Positions 58,544 through 64,000 of a DNA stretch of 64,000 nt are shown here, piece after piece. The stretch spans positions 62,001-126,000 of the forward strand of contig NZ_JABEQC010000005.1 of the NCBI RefSeq assembly GCF_013041605.1. The letters are read 5' to 3'. Made by a program: the position numbers and the translations under genes. This stretch comes from Vibrio plantisponsor. GTDB taxonomy: Bacteria; Pseudomonadota; Gammaproteobacteria; Enterobacterales; Vibrionaceae. The notes below the pieces were generated by a model that was given only the letters and a program-made list of their open reading frames with translations, made no database searches and was not told the origin of the DNA. Position 1 is the first letter of the stretch. Every line of letters begins with the position of its first letter.

Positions 58544-59716
58544 TTATTGCCAAATGTCCAGTTCAGCGGCTGGTACCTGTACCCATTTGACATGACCTTC
58601 TTTATAAATTTTGGTACTACGTGAATCTGAGTGGGCAGCTCGAGCTTGAGGGTCATGTCCAGCCTTATCATAGAGGTGAATACTAAGACCTCTTATCTCA
58701 TGAAACGTCGGCTTGCATTCAGCAGACACATTCTTCTTCACTTTTGCTTTGTCTCGTAGCGCGGAAAAAACACGACTCAAATATTTCCTGTTCACTTGAG
58801 TTATATGGTCACAATACTGGCTAATTTGGTTACTGCACTTTACAGGCATACGGTGAACTATGTACGGTGATTCAACATTGTCTTTACTTGCTTCTACGAT
58901 TTTCAGCAGTGACCTTGTCACTGGGATACTTACGCGGCTGGCTTCTTTTGCCTTTACTTTTTGTCGGTGTACTTTCAAATAGCCAAAGACTTCAATCCCA
59001 TCTTCAAGAACGGGCTCATCTAGCATAGTTATATCTTCATATTTCATTGCGCAGATTTCATTTACGGCGTGTGTTGTTTCCAATGATAAATCCATGGCAA
59101 TACGCATCCATTGAGGAGCGTGAATCCAAATAGATTTGTATTCGTCTAAGTTAAGGCGCTGACGCTGCTTTTCTTCTTTCGGCTTGCGCTTCTTACGTTT
59201 GGCGGGATTATCTTTCATAACCGACTCATCTACGGCGTAATCAAATACTTTGACCATAAAAGAGAGCCAACGATTGAAAACATTATTCGACTTATCCTTG
59301 GCGACGGTATCAAGAACTAGGTTCACATCATCTAAAGAGATAGACATCCCAACTCGGTCACCAATCAAACTATTCAACTTTTCTAGCCGACTATTGAACA
59401 TAGCCAACGTATCTCTGTTCGGTTTATCGTCTTCAGCATAACGTTCAGAAACGCGGGCAAAGAAAGATGAAAGTTTTTCTACTGCTCTGCGGTTATGCGG
59501 GGCAACTAAATCAAAATTGATAGGATGAGCAATTTCTGGGTCAACTCTATATGTCGCGTTATATCTTCTGGCTAGGGCTATAGCTCTGCTCTTGTCATGA
59601 CCCAAGGATTTCCAGCTGTCATCAATACGACGTAACACATAACCCTTTTTACCTTTGAAATAGAGACCTTCTGGAAGGTCTCTATACTTGCTACTTCTTG
59701 GACGTGGCACGGTCAC
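58544..59716 (-). CDS. int: Lambda-type tyrosine integrase
   Basis: Site-specific recombinase. Residues 1-60 resemble the lambda Int arm-binding domain (DLPEGLYFKGKKGYVLRRIDDSWKSLG), 75-175 a core-binding domain, 185-390 the catalytic domain. The HxxR motif (TFHEIRGLSIHLYDK), a His in ARAAHSDSRSTK and nucleophile Tyr in STKIYKEGH are present. The first catalytic Arg of the family appears to be missing: SLETTHAVNEIC aligns ungapped with the lambda segment that holds Arg212, and gives Ala217. Gene points toward tRNA-Pro. 390 aa. Confidence 0.92.
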   Translation of the reverse strand: MTVPRPRSSKYRDLPEGLYFKGKKGYVLRRIDDSWKSLGHDKSRAIALARRYNATYRVDPEIAHPINFDLVAPHNRRAVEKLSSFFARVSERYAEDDKPNRDTLAMFNSRLEKLNSLIGDRVGMSISLDDVNLVLDTVAKDKSNNVFNRWLSFMVKVFDYAVDESVMKDNPAKRKKRKPKEEKQRQRLNLDEYKSIWIHAPQWMRIAMDLSLETTHAVNEICAMKYEDITMLDEPVLEDGIEVFGYLKVHRQKVKAKEASRVSIPVTRSLLKIVEASKDNVESPYIVHRMPVKCSNQISQYCDHITQVNRKYLSRVFSALRDKAKVKKNVSAECKPTFHEIRGLSIHLYDKAGHDPQARAAHSDSRSTKIYKEGHVKWVQVPAAELDIWQ

Positions 59717-59727
59717 CTCAATACTTG

Positions 59728-59922
59728 TTAATGAGATAGCAATTCATCCAAAAATGGATCACCGCTAGAGCTCTTTTCTTTGTCTAAATCGACATAGTAT
59801 GAACGACCAATTTTCTTTCCTGGCAACGTGCCTAAATCAATTTCCCTACGACAGATGCGTACGTCTGGCGCTCCTCCTACTGGAAATCGTATTTTTCGCC
59901 AAGTGCTGAGTTTCACTAACAT
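59728..59922 (-). CDS. xis: Excisionase-like small DNA-binding protein
   Basis: 64 residues in a winged-helix excisionase pattern: MLVKLSTWRKIRFP, then VRICRREIDLGTLPGKKIGRSYYVDLDKE, like lambda Xis/excisionase-family proteins. GGAG seven bases before the ATG. Eleven bases upstream of the integrase, an int-xis pair. Confidence 0.75.
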   Translation of the reverse strand: MLVKLSTWRKIRFPVGGAPDVRICRREIDLGTLPGKKIGRSYYVDLDKEKSSSGDPFLDELLSH

Positions 59923-59962
59923 AAAAGATCTCCACCCACAGGGACGTACAAAAAAACCTGTG

Positions 59963-60090
59963 AACCTATGGGATGAAATGAACAGACTTAATTAATTCAG
60001 ATAGTTAAATGACTTCTGGTTAATTCTTAGCCCTCAAGTTGCCGCAAGAGGGCTTTGAAAACCTATGGGGCGATCCATGGAATCCCATAG
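59963..60090. repeat. Repeated AACCTATGGG motif upstream of xis
   Basis: AACCTATGGG occurs at 59963-59972 and 60060-60069; CTATGGG (60063-60069) also forms an inverted repeat with CCCATAG at 60084-60090, and a related ACCTATGCG is at 60123. Between them, AGCCCTC / GAGGGCT (60029-60054) makes a 7-bp stem. They lie in the only gap between the xis and regulator genes and may be regulatory or recombination-accessory sites. Confidence 0.4.
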
Positions 60091-60124
60091 ATTGTGTTTG
60101 AGCCATGAGCATAGTTTTGCGTAC

Positions 60125-60631
60125 CTATGCGGCTTGCGTGTTGAATACTCCCGGAGCAATTTCTTCAAGAACTCGAATAACCCAGCGGTGATCTGCAGTT
60201 AAACGCTCTATCTCTCGAGTAATAACTAATTTCAATAATGTGTCATTCCCGTGCTGCTGTTCTTCTGCACATGCGATAGCGTTCCTTAGTTGTAACTCCA
60301 GTTGTTCAAAGTAATAACCATTAGCTAGGAACAAATGAACCAGCGCTTCATCTTGGATACGTGGCACGGATGGTTCAATATCTAACGCTTTCGCCAACAT
60401 ACTTTTGCCAGCATCATTAAGCAGATACAGCTTTTTATCTGGTTTACCCGATTGAGGGACTTCGCTTAGAGAGACTAAACTCTGCTCATTGAGTTTGGCT
60501 AAATCACGATAAATCTGTTGGTGGGATGCTTTCCAACCCTTATCAAGTAATGACTTCGATAGATCATAGCCAGTTGATGGTTCCTGGCTGATTTCAGCCA
60601 TCATGACGAGTTGTAAATTAGATAAGTACAT
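60125..60631 (-). CDS. PadR-family regulator, AphA-like
   Basis: Winged-helix regulator of 168 aa. The N-terminal domain contains STGYDLSKSLLDKGWKASHQQIYRDLAKLNEQSLVS and SGKPDKKLYLLNDAGKSML, which follows AphA (the low-cell-density virulence regulator of Vibrio: TGYDITKEF, WKASHQQVYRELNKMGEQGLV, EGKPDRKVYSITQAGRSAL) more closely than generic PadR. The helical C-terminal half (from about residue 90) is divergent. ATG at 60631 has AAGG about eight bases upstream; the frame opens with TTG at 60658. It is the last gene of a minus-strand cluster starting with the primase. Confidence 0.85.
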   Translation of the reverse strand: MYLSNLQLVMMAEISQEPSTGYDLSKSLLDKGWKASHQQIYRDLAKLNEQSLVSLSEVPQSGKPDKKLYLLNDAGKSMLAKALDIEPSVPRIQDEALVHLFLANGYYFEQLELQLRNAIACAEEQQHGNDTLLKLVITREIERLTADHRWVIRVLEEIAPGVFNTQAA

Positions 60632-60652
60632 ATGCTTTACCTTCTGCGGTTT

Positions 60653-60665
60653 ATACAATTTGTAT
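60653..60665. promoter_or_regulatory. Palindrome just upstream of the PadR gene
   Basis: ATACAA-T-TTGTAT, a perfect 13-bp palindrome 22 bp before the regulator start, overlapping the end of the upstream small gene. PadR proteins often bind palindromes at their own promoters, so it may be an autoregulatory operator. Confidence 0.35.
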
Positions 60666-60910
60666 TAACAGTGATGATTGAGAACTGTCACGGTCACATC
60701 TAAGTGCAGTGATGTTATACCTAGCTTTGCTGCTAAGCGTTTACGATTGCCTGTATCGAGATTAATGGCGCTGGCCAACGTTTCATACTTGTTCTCGTGG
60801 TTGCTCATATCGTGCTTTTTGCCTTCGATATATGGCTTGTCCATACCAGCTTCTTCGTAGACTTCAGCAATGAGTTTTGCAATATGGTTAAGCGGTTTTG
60901 TTTTTGGCAT
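60665..60910 (-). CDS. Hypothetical protein, 81 aa, in the integrative element
   Basis: No family recognised. A soluble charged protein; NRKRLAAKLGITSLHLDVTVTVLN near the C-terminus could form a helix-turn-helix-like end. The ATG at 60910 has GGAGG nine bases upstream; the frame is open from a TTG at 60916. It overlaps the 89-aa gene by 23 bp, so translation is probably coupled. Confidence 0.55.
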   Translation of the reverse strand: MPKTKPLNHIAKLIAEVYEEAGMDKPYIEGKKHDMSNHENKYETLASAINLDTGNRKRLAAKLGITSLHLDVTVTVLNHHC

Positions 60911-61157
60911 TTTCAACTGCCTCCTTGTTTAGTTTTTCGAACTCTTGTTCGTTACAAATAAGAAAGCCTCCAAAACCTGCGTCTCGATGTAATACACCGT
61001 TACCGATAATGTGGCTTTCCAATAGATCACACGCCGATTCAACAGCCTTCTCAAAGCTTGAAAACGAACCAAGCTCCATCTTGATGACTTCGTCAGATTT
61101 CTTGCATACCGAAAGCGCGCCGTTGTCATTGAGAAAAGCTGCGATGTAGTTATTCAA
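60888..61157 (-). CDS. Hypothetical protein, 89 aa, in the integrative element
   Basis: No family recognised. Begins MNNYIAAFLNDNGALSV and has a Gly-rich GNGVLHRDAGFGGFLICNE segment. It starts with TTG at 61157 in a TTGA overlap with the upstream DUF3850 stop, with GGGA just upstream, consistent with coupled translation. Confidence 0.5.
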   Translation of the reverse strand: MNNYIAAFLNDNGALSVCKKSDEVIKMELGSFSSFEKAVESACDLLESHIIGNGVLHRDAGFGGFLICNEQEFEKLNKEAVENAKNKTA

Positions 61158-61459
61158 TTAAAGTCCCTCAGTTCAGCGAAGCTCATCGGTACCCAATCAA
61201 CAGCCATACTGTTGTCTTCTCCTATTACTTTTCCGCCGCTGATCCAATCGAAGGAAAAAACAATGTAGCCATCTTGTTGGGCGTAGTTAGTGATGTACTT
61301 GATGCGAATAGTCAGATAACGATTACCTTCTTCTTCGATTAGCGTTACTCGATCACCTACTTTGAAATCCCTGTCGTTCTTGCGAATTTCAAAGGTCTTG
61401 TCGCCCAAAATGATGGAATTTAAGTACTCTGTTTTAATTTTGAGTTGATGGTTTTTCAT
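61154..61459 (-). CDS. DUF3850 (ASCH/PUA-like) protein
   Basis: 101-aa protein with the DUF3850 pattern: HQLKIKTEYLNSIILGDKTFEIRKNDRDFKVGDRVTLIEE, then YLTIRIKYITNY and VFSFDW. This ASCH-like fold occurs in phages and mobile elements and is thought to bind RNA or modified nucleotides; no specific function is established. AGGAGGAGGG directly precedes the ATG. Confidence 0.85.
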   Translation of the reverse strand: MKNHQLKIKTEYLNSIILGDKTFEIRKNDRDFKVGDRVTLIEEEGNRYLTIRIKYITNYAQQDGYIVFSFDWISGGKVIGEDNSMAVDWVPMSFAELRDFN

Positions 61460-61468
61460 CCCTCCTCC

Positions 61469-64000
61469 TTACTGGTTAGTTTCTTTCTCTTGAACGTCGT
61501 CTGGAACGGCAGGGAACAGGCCGAACGCTCGCAAGTCCTCAACACCCAGAGCGACAAAGTTGGCGATGCGTTTGCCGTTAATAGATTTCTCATGGCCATC
61601 TTTCAAAACTACTTTGGCTTCTTTCAATTGTTTCTTGAGAATGCGATCGCTCTTCACTGGCAAACTATCGAATTTGGCTTTTAATGCTGGGCTTTGGCTG
61701 ATGTGTTGCATGATGTGGCTAGTACGAACTAACAAACACAACTCACCTTCCACCCAGTCAAATGCGTATGGATGGCGGAAGTGGCCAGCATCCATTTCGC
61801 CTAGAATCAGCTCCATGATCCAAACCCATGGCTCACGCTCGGCTTCTGTCTCACGAATATGGGTGTTCATCTCCGTAACGATGTCTTTTACAAAATCACC
61901 GTAGTTACTCGCTACACCTGTGAATTCACATAGAAGGCGCCAAGTCAGCATTAGGCATGCATAGTTATCACGCATACGGTTAGCACCGTTGTCATCTGGT
62001 TTTGCCATGCAATGCTTAGAGAGGTAATCCACACATTCTCGGTAGGCACGTTTCATTTGCGGACGAGTGTATGAAGTCAGATATTTGATCCAGTCTTTAA
62101 CTGGGAAACGAGGCAATTCATCGGGAATCATGTCTCCCTTACGGCCTGTTAGATCTGAACGGACCAATTTACCCAGTAGTGATTGCACCGGCACATCCTC
62201 ACCAGCTAGCAGAACTGGCGCGATACTCAAGAACTCGGTCATATCGGTACCACGGCGAGTGATGGTGTATTGGTAACTTTCTTGAAGCATGGCAACGGCT
62301 TTATCGATTACACCCTGTCCCTGAGCTGAAAGCTCTTCCCAACCAACTGGATGAGAGGTGTGCGATATCGATGTCAGCAAACGGAACTCGGTTTTCAAAC
62401 TCTGGCCAGAGAACATGGTAAACGCCAAAGTGCGTTCTAATGATTTAACCAAAGTTGATTTACCCGCCCCTTTACCAGCGTTAAGCATGTAGTGTGGCCA
62501 GAATCCTAAGAACGTTTTGGCATGAGCACCTAACCCCCAAACCAATAACATCAAAGCGGCATTGTTTTTGAAAGTTGCGTGGTAAGCCTCAATGACTCGA
62601 CGGCCTTGTTCTGGTGTTCCTGAAGGGAATTGCAGGTTGTGATAAGGACACTGCTGAGTTGGGTCAGTAAAGAAAGAATCAGGTCCTTCATTTAAGATGG
62701 CTTTGCCATCATGCCAGGCTAAACCCACGAAGTTCACAGCGCTACGTTCACCGATGTGAGTAGCACGCTCTAGAATCGAGATCATACGGGTGAACTTTCC
62801 TGGGTTGAAAATACCACCGCCAACACGACGCCAAACGTCGATGTTGTACAATTGCTCGCGCTTAAGTACAAAACGAGTCAGTTCATTAGGTGAATCTGGC
62901 GTTTGGATAGTTGCAGAGTAAACTTTCGTTGGCTGTAAATCCGGTTCGCCAGTCATCGCAGAGCTGGCTGAAGAAATAGTAATTTTCGATAAGCCTGCAA
63001 TGCGGAAAGAACAAACGTCCTGCGGAATTTTCTGCTCACTTTCCCCGTCGGTAACCACTTTCAGGTAACTGGTAAAGTCCGGTTTTACTCGGTAAGTCCA
63101 ATAAAGATGTTGGTCATGATTGGGGAGTGGTAAACGCTTGTGATTAGCATGTTCAAATTCACCGTCTTGCCCAGTAACGAGCCACTGATCCAAGTTGTAG
63201 ATAAGGTTATATTTGGTGAGTTTTGGTCCGTGCTGTTTCAAAAAGTCGTTAAGGTCATTAAGCCCTTCCCACTTACCATTTTTATGATCAACAAGGAAAC
63301 AAGGGATGTTTAATGCGGTACATTTCTCATGAACTATCCAAGCGGCTTCTGGCCCTGGTCTGTGACCTTTCCTAGGTCCGTCCGCGATAGGTTCATCATT
63401 ATCGAAGCAACAAATCACACGTTTGCCCGTTAAAAAGCGCCAATCAATTTCTTCGACCGCTAAACCGCGAGTTGCAATAGCAGTAAACAACCCTTTACCT
63501 TTCCCTTCAGGGTCAAAAGCTGCGATCGCAGAAATAGCATTGATAGCAGACTCAACCACAATCACTGTTTTTGCGCGCTTTAATGCAACCTTGTCAGGAA
63601 TGTATGGATAACCGCGTTTCTCACCCATAGCTTTGGTTTTGTTGTCACCATTCAAAGCCGGATCAATAAAACGTAAATCAATCCCCATCACTTCGTTAGT
63701 AAACAAACAGCGACTAGGGAACGTCACTGCAGGGCCACCGTAACCAAGTTCACCAGGGTTCTTTTTCGGGCTATGCCAGTCACTAAAACCGATAGCACCA
63801 CGTTTGATAAGCATCTCAACGACAGGAGCCGGAATGCCACGTTGATCAACCAAATACGCCTTTGCATCCGATGCAACAGCCAGCTGCTTCTCTGCAACCC
63901 AAGAAAGCTGACTTTGCTGCTTAATTTGCTGAGGAGCATTATCAGTAGGAATATTGAATTCAGCATGAAGCCACTGCATAGCCTCGCTGGAATCTACCGC
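61469..64000 (-). CDS. TOPRIM primase / P-loop helicase of a mobile element (5' end beyond window)
   Basis: The frame is open to the window edge, so the true N-terminus lies outside; the visible AVDSSEAMQWLHAEF resembles the segment after a CHC2 zinc finger. TOPRIM domain at visible residues about 135-200 (VIVVESAINAISAI with Glu, CCFDNDEP with two Asp). A DUF927-like P-loop ATPase domain follows, Walker A AGKGAGKSTLVKS near 501-513. It ends nine bases before DUF3850. Serves initiation of element replication; a phage-satellite or prophage replication protein rather than host DnaG. Confidence 0.85.
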   Translation of the reverse strand, partial: AVDSSEAMQWLHAEFNIPTDNAPQQIKQQSQLSWVAEKQLAVASDAKAYLVDQRGIPAPVVEMLIKRGAIGFSDWHSPKKNPGELGYGGPAVTFPSRCLFTNEVMGIDLRFIDPALNGDNKTKAMGEKRGYPYIPDKVALKRAKTVIVVESAINAISAIAAFDPEGKGKGLFTAIATRGLAVEEIDWRFLTGKRVICCFDNDEPIADGPRKGHRPGPEAAWIVHEKCTALNIPCFLVDHKNGKWEGLNDLNDFLKQHGPKLTKYNLIYNLDQWLVTGQDGEFEHANHKRLPLPNHDQHLYWTYRVKPDFTSYLKVVTDGESEQKIPQDVCSFRIAGLSKITISSASSAMTGEPDLQPTKVYSATIQTPDSPNELTRFVLKREQLYNIDVWRRVGGGIFNPGKFTRMISILERATHIGERSAVNFVGLAWHDGKAILNEGPDSFFTDPTQQCPYHNLQFPSGTPEQGRRVIEAYHATFKNNAALMLLVWGLGAHAKTFLGFWPHYMLNAGKGAGKSTLVKSLERTLAFTMFSGQSLKTEFRLLTSISHTSHPVGWEELSAQGQGVIDKAVAMLQESYQYTITRRGTDMTEFLSIAPVLLAGEDVPVQSLLGKLVRSDLTGRKGDMIPDELPRFPVKDWIKYLTSYTRPQMKRAYRECVDYLSKHCMAKPDDNGANRMRDNYACLMLTWRLLCEFTGVASNYGDFVKDIVTEMNTHIRETEAEREPWVWIMELILGEMDAGHFRHPYAFDWVEGELCLLVRTSHIMQHISQSPALKAKFDSLPVKSDRILKKQLKEAKVVLKDGHEKSINGKRIANFVALGVEDLRAFGLFPAVPDDVQEKETNQ

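Larger units (their letters stand above)
58439..64000 (-). mobile_element. Integrative element at tRNA-Pro (left part only)
   Basis: From the 3' end of tRNA-Pro: integrase, excisionase, AphA-like regulator, two small unknown genes, DUF3850 and a primase-helicase, all transcribed toward the tRNA. No capsid, tail, terminase or conjugation genes are in the visible 5.5 kb, so it could be a phage satellite, a compact prophage or another integrative element. The other attachment site is beyond the window. Confidence 0.85.

Noticed and set aside
58378..58590. 70-codon frame running through tRNA-Pro
   Set aside because: It covers the tRNA and its terminator, so it cannot be a real gene.
1..64000. 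CRISPR arrays and insertion sequences
   Set aside because: No regular spacer-repeat array and no transposase frame was found in the window.

Overview
The window is a gammaproteobacterial chromosome segment, almost certainly from a Vibrio (or close Vibrionaceae) main chromosome. The evidence is the full rne/rluC/yceF/yceD-rpmF-plsX-fabHDG-acpP-fabF-pabC-mltG-tmk-holB-tatD-ptsG order shared with enterics, a rhombosortase gene, a Vibrio-type asd, AphA-like sequence features in a PadR regulator, and moderate GC with A/T-rich spacers. No species can be assigned from the sequence alone.

Layout. 1-2917: menaquinone genes menF-menD (menD runs off the left edge). 3133-8561: alaA, the nucleotidase yfbR, a periplasmic solute-binding protein, a dGTPase-like HD hydrolase, tapT and a rhombosortase. 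8602-9262: a small accessory islet with one unknown gene and a start-less gene remnant. 9309-11200: divergent sohB/yciK. 11301-16620: the SOS mutagenesis cassette imuA-imuB-dnaE2 behind a clear LexA box. 16626-20652: cheV, mlc, pykA. 20704-25567: patatin phospholipase, a 29-aa YnhF-like protein, an NSS-family sodium symporter with its 30-aa MetS-like partner, an SDR and a small outer-membrane-like protein. 25732-38167: the fatty-acid/phospholipid cluster plus ptsG, tatD, holB, tmk, mltG, pabC, all on the minus strand. 38314-43531: yceF, rluC and rne with a long structured leader. 43789-53200: SulP transporter, EamA exporter, BamE-like lipoprotein, adhE, ychE, a voltage-gated K+ channel and asd. 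53747-58299: an Hpt-domain membrane protein, yejK, yejL, yejM. 58362-58438: tRNA-Pro(GGG).

The right end (about 58.5-64 kb) is an integrative element beside tRNA-Pro. All its genes point toward the tRNA: a TOPRIM/P-loop primase-helicase (5' end outside the window), a DUF3850 protein, two small unknown proteins, an AphA-like PadR regulator, an excisionase and a lambda-type tyrosine integrase. The visible part has no virion structural genes and resembles the replication/integration half of a phage satellite or compact prophage. It is the most likely place for something undescribed; the AphA-like regulator and an integrase that seems to lack the first catalytic arginine are its most unusual parts.

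How genes fit together: Mlc (17654-18871) is the expected repressor of ptsG (25732-27162). ImuA, ImuB and DnaE2 form one damage-inducible mutasome. The fab/plsX genes share ACP (acpP) as carrier. MetS sits translationally coupled to its NSS partner. YejM senses LPS and lies beside its usual neighbours yejK/yejL. Many gene ends are marked by strong intrinsic terminators, several of them bidirectional.
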